A DNA stretch of 8,221 nt from Bacteroidales bacterium (GTDB lineage Bacteria; Bacteroidota; Bacteroidia; Bacteroidales; JAADJA01), in NCBI GenBank assembly GCA_021106665.1, contig JAIOTR010000192.1, forward strand, positions 1-8,221. Direction: 5' to 3'. The translations under genes and the position numbers were made by a program. This document shows, one piece after another, positions 1 through 5,481 of the stretch; within the stretch, counting starts at the first letter, position 1, and every line of letters begins with the position of its first letter. The notes below the pieces were generated by a model. It was not told the origin of the DNA and did not search any database. It worked only from the letters and a program-made list of their open reading frames with translations.

Positions 1-593
1 CCAAACAGCGTTGTAACCGAACAGAAATCGCAATTAATAGGGCATCCACGGGAAGCAAAGACCATGTCAAATGTGTATTTCCGCTTGAAAAGATTCCTTT
101 TTGGAACAGGCAATCCTTTCAGATCAGGCAACTGTTTAAGTTGAAATACCGAATGCCCTTTACTTTCAAATTTTTCCGGTGAACAAACATAGAATTTTTT
201 CAACTGATTATTGCAAAAATCTTCCAGGATTAAAGGCCATAATTTCTCACCTTCACCGATGGCAACGGCATCAGCATGTGCCAGGGATTCATAAGGATTT
301 GCAGATGCTTGAGGCCCCCCAATTATAACTTTAATACCTCTTTTTTTAAACTCATCAGCAATTTGAAAAGCTGTAGTTTCAGCCGACATCCTGACACTTA
401 TTCCAACGAGGTCGGCTGGGTTTGTGTAAATTGAACCATGATGATCCCATAGCATATCGATAAATTCATAATTATGTTGGGGGGCAACCGAAGCAAGAAT
501 TGCCAGTGAAAGCGGCATAAAGGGATCTTTCTTTCGGAGCGGATCTTGCTCATCAGCTGAAAGTATCAGTTTGATGTTAAATTTCCTGTTCAT
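1..593 (-). CDS. B12-binding-type radical SAM protein, N-terminal part (cut by left edge)
   Basis: This partial gene shows 197 codons from an ATG at 593-591 to the window edge. Residues 1-130 form a Rossmann-like cobalamin-binding-type domain, with DLVGISVRMS (61-70), IKVIIGGPQ (87-95) and the GEGE turn (113-116) typical of this superfamily. The radical SAM core begins near residue 176, and the cluster-binding motif CPINCDFC (Cys184, Cys188, Cys191) has the canonical CX3CXPhiC form. These cysteines bind a [4Fe-4S] cluster that cleaves S-adenosylmethionine; the rest of the barrel lies beyond the edge. A classical DxHxxG cobalamin ligand motif is not evident, so cofactor binding is inferred from fold only. 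The N-terminal domain resembles that of the radical SAM gene at 6583-7848, suggesting paralogues. It is divergent from the ACP gene, with 89 nt between them. I saw no clear -7 element on its strand. The family includes methylases, cyclases and ring-rearranging enzymes; the substrate is unknown. Confidence 0.9.
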   Translation of the reverse strand, partial: MNRKFNIKLILSADEQDPLRKKDPFMPLSLAILASVAPQHNYEFIDMLWDHHGSIYTNPADLVGISVRMSAETTAFQIADEFKKRGIKVIIGGPQASANPYESLAHADAVAIGEGEKLWPLILEDFCNNQLKKFYVCSPEKFESKGHSVFQLKQLPDLKGLPVPKRNLFKRKYTFDMVFASRGCPINCDFCSVTTLF

Positions 594-635
594 AAAGTCA
601 GTAAAAATACATTATTTCCGGTATTTTAAATTATA

Positions 636-643
636 TATATTTG
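636..643 (+). promoter_or_regulatory. Candidate Bacteroidota -7 element for the ACP gene
   Basis: TATATTTG matches the Bacteroidota -7 consensus TAnnTTTG and lies 39 nt before the ACP start. The expected -33 TTG is poor; only a T-rich run sits near 612-617. Transcription would begin near 650, giving a leader of about 30 nt without a Shine-Dalgarno sequence. In AT-rich DNA this motif also occurs by chance. Confidence 0.45.
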
Positions 644-682
644 CAAAAAAATTTGAGTCAATAATCGTATTGGTTTATAATT

Positions 683-988
683 ATGGGACAAATAACGGAT
701 CAGATAAGAAAGGAAGTGAAAGAAATTGTTTACGAATACTTTGCTGATGAATGTGAGGTTGATATTTCTGAAATAAGCGACCAGACCAGTATAATTAAGG
801 ATTTAGATGGTGATTCGCTGATGTTTTTAGAGTTGATTGAGATTTTTAAGGAAAAATATGATTTGGATATAGAATTAAAAACCATCGGAAAATATAGCGT
901 TAAGAATCCTGTAGCAACAATTAGTGAACTCATCCAAATGCAATTGCTTATCATTGAGCATGAAAATAATATTGCGAATCTTGATTAA
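683..988 (+). CDS. Acyl carrier protein, atypical (first ACP)
   Basis: This 101-residue protein has the size and helical layout of a carrier protein. Helix I is residues 5-22, the acidic loop ends in DLDGDSLMFLEL (40-51), and later helices run to about 93. Ser45 in the GDSL context is the predicted site for 4'-phosphopantetheine, on which acyl groups are carried as thioesters in the cytoplasm. The local motif is L-D-G-D-S-L rather than the LGxDS of housekeeping ACPs. The loop after helix II is extended (TIGKYSVKNPVATISEL, 67-83), and the protein ends in a longer polar tail. These points argue for a specialised pathway carrier rather than the fatty-acid synthesis ACP. The next gene downstream, a FabD-like acyltransferase, is the natural candidate to load it. 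The ATG at 683 is the only sensible start; no Shine-Dalgarno is seen. Confidence 0.9.
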   Translation: MGQITDQIRKEVKEIVYEYFADECEVDISEISDQTSIIKDLDGDSLMFLELIEIFKEKYDLDIELKTIGKYSVKNPVATISELIQMQLLIIEHENNIANLD

Positions 989-1044
989 GCTTTATTGATT
1001 GAAATTTGTGCTATCCCCTTATTTTTTTAACCGGAATATAAGTT

Positions 1045-1052
1045 TATTTTTG
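1045..1052 (+). promoter_or_regulatory. Candidate Bacteroidota -7 element for the acyltransferase gene
   Basis: TATTTTTG fits TAnnTTTG and lies 73 nt before the acyltransferase start, in the 137-nt gap after the ACP gene. Only a run of T at 1022-1028 stands where the -33 element should be. If real, the acyltransferase has its own promoter, with a start near 1058, just at the inverted repeat 1059-1081. Confidence 0.4.
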
Positions 1053-1058
1053 CAGCAA

Positions 1059-1081
1059 ATTTGAAACAATTTTTTTCAAAT
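1059..1081. repeat. Inverted repeat in the acyltransferase leader
   Basis: Perfect 8-bp arms, ATTTGAAA at 1059-1066 and TTTCAAAT at 1074-1081, are separated by 7 nt. It sits directly after the candidate -7 element and 44 nt before the acyltransferase start. As RNA the stem would be weak because it is nearly all A-U, so a protein-binding site is as likely as a hairpin. Chance occurrence in AT-rich DNA cannot be excluded. Confidence 0.3.
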
Positions 1082-1125
1082 CAAATATACTCGATATTAA
1101 TAATTTGAGAAGTAATAATTAGTTT

Positions 1126-2046
1126 ATGTCAACAGGTTTTATCTTTCCAGCTTTTATTTCTGAATATTTGGGCAATGAACCTGAAATTTTAAGTGCCTAT
1201 TCTAATGATTTTAAACAATTCCTGAATGAAGCATCAATATATTTGAAAATTGACCTGAAATCTTTCACTGTTAATGACCATGCTTTTATCAATAGCGAAT
1301 TGAAAGCTCAATACATCAGTTATATTTTTGGGTGTTCGTTGGTTGATATTTTAGAAAATGGTAAAATACAACCTGATTTTATTTCCGGATATAGTATGGG
1401 ACTGTATGCATGCCTGTATTGTGGACATTCCATTACCTTTACCCAGGGACTTGACTTAATTGGAAAGGCTTATGATCTGATAAAAGAAAATACTACCCAT
1501 TTGGATACCGGTATGGGATCAATAGTTGGCCTTTCGAAGGAAGATATCAGTGAATTGTTAAAGGGCAATAGTAATGGTGTAGAAATTGTAAATACCAATG
1601 GTGAACATTCATTTCTGTTGTCGGGATTAAAACCGGCCATATTAAAAGTTCTGGAAGCCGCTAAAAATGAAGGAGCCTTAAATACATCTTTGCTTAATGT
1701 TAGAAGCCCTTATCATATCCGCTTTTTAGATGGCGCTGCGCAAAAATTTGATGACTATATTTCAGATAAAATTCAAATTAAAGATTCTTCTTTTAAAATC
1801 GTATCAGCGCTTGATCAGCGGGTTTTTAATTCCAGTACGGATATACATGCTGAACTTGTCAATAATTTGAATTCAAAAATTGACTGGCTGAAGACCATGG
1901 AAAAAATGATTGGGTTAAATATTGATCAATTCATTGAATGCGGAGCCGGAAACAGTCTTTTCAGAATTGGGAAATTTATAAAAGGCGATTTTAAAATATA
2001 TACAATGAACAAGTTAGATAAAATTCTGGATCCCGCAAAAAGTTAA
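1126..2046 (+). CDS. FabD-like acyltransferase (ACP transacylase family), probably not malonyl-specific
   Basis: The 306-residue protein spans one acyltransferase domain of the FabD/AT family, close to the usual FabD length. The nucleophile elbow is GYSMG (88-92) with Ser90, and the partner histidine is His197 in SPYH (194-197). Other family blocks are GMGSIVGL (129-136), EIVNTNGE (153-160), IDWLKTMEKM (252-261) and ECGAGNSLF (271-279). Two expected features are missing. The N-terminal GQGSQ oxyanion block is replaced by FPAFISEYLG (7-16). By alignment with E. coli FabD, the arginine that pairs with the malonyl carboxylate (Arg117 there, in MRGKF) falls at Ile112 in LIGKA. Known AT biochemistry links loss of that arginine to monocarboxylic acyl groups or to hydrolytic editing. 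I infer transfer of a non-malonyl acyl group to or from an ACP, perhaps the one 137 nt upstream. It is convergent with the next gene, with only 6 bp between the stop codons. Confidence 0.85.
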   Translation: MSTGFIFPAFISEYLGNEPEILSAYSNDFKQFLNEASIYLKIDLKSFTVNDHAFINSELKAQYISYIFGCSLVDILENGKIQPDFISGYSMGLYACLYCGHSITFTQGLDLIGKAYDLIKENTTHLDTGMGSIVGLSKEDISELLKGNSNGVEIVNTNGEHSFLLSGLKPAILKVLEAAKNEGALNTSLLNVRSPYHIRFLDGAAQKFDDYISDKIQIKDSSFKIVSALDQRVFNSSTDIHAELVNNLNSKIDWLKTMEKMIGLNIDQFIECGAGNSLFRIGKFIKGDFKIYTMNKLDKILDPAKS

Positions 2047-2052
2047 AGGTCT

Positions 2053-3390
2053 CTAAATTATATCCGATCCCTTTTTGATCAACCAAAGGTTCCCCACATT
2101 TTCATAAAACTTTTCAAGCGGCAAGTCAGTTTTCATCACACTATTAAAAAAGTTATACTTTGACAGGTCGTGGTCAATGATCTGATCCTTTGTTTGTTCA
2201 TAAAGTGTAGTTCCGGGCATAGGAGTAAGAATTGTATAACCGGCATATGTTACCCGATGGGAATTGGCATACTCCGACATTGCCTGAAAATCTTCTTCAT
2301 TGTAATCATTTGGGATAACATAATTACCCCTCAATAAAATATCGTTGTTATGGAAAATGTCAATGGCCTCATGAATTTTATTAGCCTTTGACTTTTTGTT
2401 GTATTTTTTAAGTTCTTCATTCCGGAACGACTCAAATCCACAAATAACAACTTTCAATCCTCCTTTCGCAAGTTTTTCGATTAATTCGGGATGGTCAACA
2501 GCTGTATCGGCTCGTATGTCCATAATATAGTCCTTTTTTATGCCTTCTTCAGCAATCCGGTCAAAAAGTCTATTGATGAAATTAATATTAACGATGGTAT
2601 TGGCATCGGCAAACCTCACTATTTTGTAGTCAATAAGCTTAAGTTCCTCAATAACGCTTTCAACCTGTCGCTGAAAATACAAACCCCGGTGTTCTTTCCA
2701 GATAGAGCAGAAGGTGCATCTATACGGGCAACCAAGGGACGTGAACAAATAGGTAGATGGGTAAGGGGCTTTTCCGACTGTATAAGTGGATCTCCACCTT
2801 TCCAGGTGATTTCGGTCTGGCATTAAAAAATTTTCGTCAGCAGGATTCCATTTTTGCTGTAAAGGTTTTGTAGCTTTCAATCCATTGGGTGTATTGATAT
2901 ATATTCCCTCAACTGATTCAAAAGGAAGGTTTTTTTCGTGATTTACGACTACTTCCCTAAAAATATTGGCTGACTGGCCAGGACAAATTATATCAATGGA
3001 TGAATCGGTGAAATCGTTGGGACACAAAGTGGTATGCAATCCACCGGCCACCGTTAATATTTTCTGATTGAAATTTTTAACGGTTTGAAAAATATCAATG
3101 GCAAAATAGAACTCAGAAGTAATTACAGTTACACCAACAATATCCGGGTTATATTGTTCCAGTAGTTTTTGAACCATTACCGATAAAGGCGGGGCATCAG
3201 GATCTAAATCATATTCTCCTTTAGTATCAAAAACAGTAACATCGAAATCTTTAACGGCTGTAGCTATTGTCAATAATCCAAGTGGAGGGCCTATCAGTTT
3301 TTTATGTATAAAATGTTTGGCTTCATCCGGAGCCGACTCAAGAATTTTATTCTCTGGCGACCTTGGAGGATTGATCAATAATATCTTCAT
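2053..3390 (-). CDS. B12-binding-type radical SAM protein (complete)
   Basis: This 445-residue protein has an N-terminal Rossmann-like cobalamin-binding-type domain (about 1-185), opening with MKILLINPP and containing GPPLGLLTIA (34-43) and ILTVAGGLHT (111-120). A radical SAM barrel follows (about 205-395), with cluster cysteines Cys221, Cys225 and Cys228 in CPYRCTFC. Later barrel strands include IVRFADAN (257-264), VVICGFESF (314-322) and YTILTPMPGT (385-394). The GEGE turn usual in this superfamily is replaced by CPGQSANIF (136-144), and no DxHxxG is seen, so cobalamin binding is uncertain. Its N-terminal half differs clearly from the other two radical SAM proteins here, making it a separate subfamily. 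It is the only complete minus-strand gene among plus-strand pathway genes and has a long upstream region (248 nt) shared with the HTH gene. The start ATG is followed at once by the conserved first strand. The reaction is unknown; methylation or C-C bond rearrangement are known family activities. Confidence 0.92.
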   Translation of the reverse strand: MKILLINPPRSPENKILESAPDEAKHFIHKKLIGPPLGLLTIATAVKDFDVTVFDTKGEYDLDPDAPPLSVMVQKLLEQYNPDIVGVTVITSEFYFAIDIFQTVKNFNQKILTVAGGLHTTLCPNDFTDSSIDIICPGQSANIFREVVVNHEKNLPFESVEGIYINTPNGLKATKPLQQKWNPADENFLMPDRNHLERWRSTYTVGKAPYPSTYLFTSLGCPYRCTFCSIWKEHRGLYFQRQVESVIEELKLIDYKIVRFADANTIVNINFINRLFDRIAEEGIKKDYIMDIRADTAVDHPELIEKLAKGGLKVVICGFESFRNEELKKYNKKSKANKIHEAIDIFHNNDILLRGNYVIPNDYNEEDFQAMSEYANSHRVTYAGYTILTPMPGTTLYEQTKDQIIDHDLSKYNFFNSVMKTDLPLEKFYENVGNLWLIKKGSDII

Positions 3391-3544
3391 CTTTTTGTTT
3401 AAGATTATAATAATGATGATTTGAATATCGCTGTAAAAATATAAAGGATTATTAATATAGAGTATTTTGAATATTTTACATAACTAAAATATTGATTTAA
3501 AGAAGTTTTATACTTTAATTGTTACTAATTTTCCTGTTAAACTA

Positions 3545-3574
3545 TTGAATATAAAAAAAACTCTTTTATTTTTG
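3545..3574 (+). promoter_or_regulatory. Bacteroidota-type promoter of the HTH-BtrH-ACP operon
   Basis: TTG at 3545-3547 (-33 element) and TATTTTTG at 3567-3574 (-7, TAnnTTTG) are separated by 19 nt, the spacing typical of Bacteroidota vegetative promoters. It is the best promoter in the window. Transcription should start near 3581, which puts a hairpin at the very 5' end of the message. The rest of the 3391-3638 gap is AT-rich, and I found no convincing promoter in it for the minus-strand radical SAM gene. Confidence 0.65.
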
Positions 3575-3580
3575 CGACTT

Positions 3581-3605
3581 AATTAGATTTCGGGCGAGTC
3601 TAATT
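3581..3605 (+). promoter_or_regulatory. Inverted repeat / hairpin at the predicted operon transcript start
   Basis: AATTAGA (3581-3587) and TCTAATT (3599-3605) are perfect 7-bp arms. In RNA the stem extends to 10 pairs with two G-U pairs, around a CGGGC loop. T residues run on to 3608. The element starts about where transcription should start and ends 33 nt before the HTH gene. It could be an operator for the HTH protein, a 5'-end stabiliser or a weak attenuator. A purine run, AAGGAG at 3609-3614, follows but is too far (24 nt) from the ATG to be a normal ribosome binding site. Confidence 0.45.
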
Positions 3606-3638
3606 TTTAAGGAGCCACAATTTATTTATCCTGATATT

Positions 3639-4115
3639 ATGAAGGAAAAAGATTTGTATGTTGATTTTAAACCTCAGCAATTAATTTATTATGTTGAGAA
3701 AGATGATGCGTCGTATGGCCCGGTCGTAAGCGGTTCTTATTTATCAAAGCACTATCTCGATGATTTTATTGGAAAACGGAATAAACAAGAGCTGGCATTA
3801 AGAGAACAACTCAAGAAAGGAGAGATCAGCCCGATTTATTATTACCTGGTTATGCAGGAATATGGTGAAAAAGATCTTGCATCTAGAGCAGGGGTGAGTG
3901 TCAGGAAGCTGAAGCAGCATTGCAAAATGGAAAATTTTGTAAAAATGCCATTAAAGGTTTTGAAAAAATATGCCGAGGCCTTTGATATACCGCTTGTTAA
4001 TTTTTTCCATCTTTTAATTGCAAAGCAGGAGAGCACAGGAAAATTTTCGATCCAGCATTTGGAAACCGATAATCCTTATTTTGTTGTTACCAAAATCGAT
4101 GAAGCAAAGAAATGA
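3639..4115 (+). CDS. Helix-turn-helix (XRE-like) protein, likely operon regulator
   Basis: The 158-residue protein contains a helix-turn-helix fold of the XRE/lambda-repressor type at about residues 67-126. The turn region is EKDLASRAGVSVRKLKQHC (77-95), and helices 4-5 include PLKVLKKYAEAFDIPLVNFF (104-123). The N-terminal 50 residues (SYGPVVSGSYLSKHYLDDF, 26-44) look like a conserved element outside the HTH rather than a disordered tail. The 30-residue C-terminus is mostly polar. No enzyme motif, signal peptide or membrane segment is seen. It is first in the operon and its stop overlaps the start of the BtrH-like gene by 4 nt (ATGA), so the two are translationally coupled. I infer a local DNA-binding regulator, possibly acting on the inverted repeat at 3581-3605. 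A structural or protein-binding role is possible, because the HTH is somewhat divergent. The ATG at 3639 lacks a properly spaced Shine-Dalgarno. Confidence 0.8.
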   Translation: MKEKDLYVDFKPQQLIYYVEKDDASYGPVVSGSYLSKHYLDDFIGKRNKQELALREQLKKGEISPIYYYLVMQEYGEKDLASRAGVSVRKLKQHCKMENFVKMPLKVLKKYAEAFDIPLVNFFHLLIAKQESTGKFSIQHLETDNPYFVVTKIDEAKK

Positions 4116-5116
4116 AAGAGATAGACTTCAAACATAAAATGGCAGCGCATTGTGAAACGGGGACTGTAACTTCGCTTCTCAATCATAAAGGACTCGATAT
4201 TACCGAACCGATGGTTTTTGGTTTATCCAGTGGCATATTTTTTGGATATTTTGAGTCTTCAAATTTCCCTTTTCCTACATTTATTGTTAGGAACAAGCCA
4301 GGTTCGATAAGAACCAATATCTCCAAAAGACTTGGAGTTAAATTTTATACAAAAAAGTTTAGGTCAGATAAAGAAGGTGAAGGGACCCTGAACGAATTAA
4401 TCTTAAAAGATATTCCGACTGCCGTTCAGGTGGACTTTTATTATATGGATTATATGCCCGATTATCAGCGGGTGCATATCAATGTCCATTTTGTGAATAT
4501 TATTGGGATGAATGATAGCAGTTATCTGATTAGTGACAGTTATTTCCCAAAAAAATCAGAACTGAAAAAAACCACCATGCAAAAAGCAAGGTTTGCTGGA
4601 GGGTATATGGAACCCAAAGGATTTTTATTTTATCCTGAATATATTCCGGAGGAGATTGATTTTGAAAAGGCAATCATAAAAGCGATTAAAAAAAATGCAT
4701 TTTACATGCTTAAACTGCCCGTTCCTTTTGTTGGAATAAAAGGTATGCGCAAATTTGCAAGAAAGGTTACTGATTGGCCCAATATCGCCAGGGATGTTGA
4801 TCATCTTTCTCATGAGATAATGAGGATCAATATACTTCTTGAAGACCAGGGAACAGGAGGTGCAGGTTTCAGGTATTTATATGCTACCTTCCTTCAACAA
4901 GCAGCTGATATTGTAAAAGATGATGGATTAAAGGATATGTCGAAACGAATGATGGAGATCGGTGATAATTGGAGAAATATATCTTACTTTGCAGCTAAAA
5001 TTGGAAAAAACCGGGATCTTGGGCCTGAAAGATTGAAGGAACTTAGTGAGATGATCAATGCCCGGGCAGATGAAGAATACAAATTCTTCAATGATCTCAA
5101 TAAGTTGGTTAAATGA
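4112..5116 (+). CDS. BtrH-like ACP-dependent acyltransferase (BtrH N-terminal domain plus DUF4872-like C-terminus)
   Basis: The 334-residue protein starts with the hallmark of the BtrH N-terminal family, AAHCETGTVTSLLNHKGLDI (11-30). Next come VFGLSSGIFFGYF (35-47) and HFVNIIG (126-132), then a strand ending in ISDSYF (140-145). By analogy with papain-like folds, Cys14, His126 and Asp142 are the likely catalytic residues. The C-terminal helical half contains the block GTGGAGFRYLYATFLQQAA (247-265), which I recognise from DUF4872. In butirosin biosynthesis BtrH transfers an amino-acyl chain from the carrier protein BtrI to an amine of the aminoglycoside. The gene here is followed after 15 nt by an ACP gene, so an ACP-to-acceptor acyl transfer is the natural prediction. 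The acceptor is unknown and could be an amine, alcohol or thiol. No signal peptide is seen, so it should act in the cytoplasm. Its start overlaps the HTH gene's stop codon. Confidence 0.85.
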   Translation: MKEIDFKHKMAAHCETGTVTSLLNHKGLDITEPMVFGLSSGIFFGYFESSNFPFPTFIVRNKPGSIRTNISKRLGVKFYTKKFRSDKEGEGTLNELILKDIPTAVQVDFYYMDYMPDYQRVHINVHFVNIIGMNDSSYLISDSYFPKKSELKKTTMQKARFAGGYMEPKGFLFYPEYIPEEIDFEKAIIKAIKKNAFYMLKLPVPFVGIKGMRKFARKVTDWPNIARDVDHLSHEIMRINILLEDQGTGGAGFRYLYATFLQQAADIVKDDGLKDMSKRMMEIGDNWRNISYFAAKIGKNRDLGPERLKELSEMINARADEEYKFFNDLNKLVK

Positions 5117-5131
5117 TAAATTGAAAGAATA

Positions 5132-5410
5132 ATGCAAGATATACAGACTGCGGAACTTAAGACTGAAATAAAAGAACTGATACTGGATACCCTTAAAATT
5201 AATAATATTAAACCTGAAGATATTGATGATTCAGTGCCATTATTTTCAAATGATAATATTTTAGGTTTGGATTCCATTGATGGTATTGAGTTGATCATGG
5301 CTGTTCAGAAAAAATTTAATGTCAGGATCGGCGATCAAAACCTGTCGCGTAGTGTTTTGGAATCCATTGATACAATAGCCGAATTTGTAATTAAAGAAAA
5401 AGAGAATTGA
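5132..5410 (+). CDS. Acyl carrier protein (second ACP)
   Basis: This 92-residue protein is a standard-length carrier protein. Helix I is about residues 8-23, and the phosphopantetheine site is GLDSIDGIEL (45-54) with Ser48. Helix II continues through IMAVQKKFNV (55-64), and the last helix is SIDTIAEFVIKEKE (78-91). The motif is close to the usual LGxDS, unlike the first ACP at 683-988, so the two carriers are not recent duplicates. The gene lies 15 nt after the BtrH-like gene, so it is the likely acyl donor partner of that enzyme, as BtrI is for BtrH. It needs activation by a phosphopantetheinyl transferase, which is not encoded here. A weak GAAAG precedes the ATG. The 71 nt after the stop is the largest gap in the operon; I see no strong terminator or -7 element there. 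Confidence 0.93.
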   Translation: MQDIQTAELKTEIKELILDTLKINNIKPEDIDDSVPLFSNDNILGLDSIDGIELIMAVQKKFNVRIGDQNLSRSVLESIDTIAEFVIKEKEN

Positions 5411-5481
5411 TCCTGAAACTGACGCCTGTCATGCGTAGCAATCCGTTCCTTTCTTCCCTGGATTTTTACTAAGTAATACTT

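Noticed and set aside
2491..2826. Plus-strand open frame inside the minus-strand radical SAM gene
   Set aside because: It is antisense to clearly conserved coding sequence and its translation has no recognisable features.
3484..3491. Possible minus-strand -7 element (TATTTTAG) for the radical SAM gene at 2053-3390
   Set aside because: It breaks the TTTG core, has no -33 partner at the right spacing and lies 94 nt from the start codon.
3609..3614. AAGGAG as ribosome binding site of the HTH gene
   Set aside because: It is 24 nt from the ATG, and no ATG, GTG or TTG in frame lies at a suitable distance; Bacteroidota seldom depend on this signal.
4984..5298. Minus-strand open frame across the BtrH-like and ACP genes
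   Set aside because: It is low-complexity, Ser/Ile/Leu-rich shadow translation of two well-supported plus-strand genes.
5416..5440. ACGC/GCGT inverted repeat after the second ACP gene as terminator
   Set aside because: The stem is only 4 bp with no following T-tract, so internal termination is not supported.
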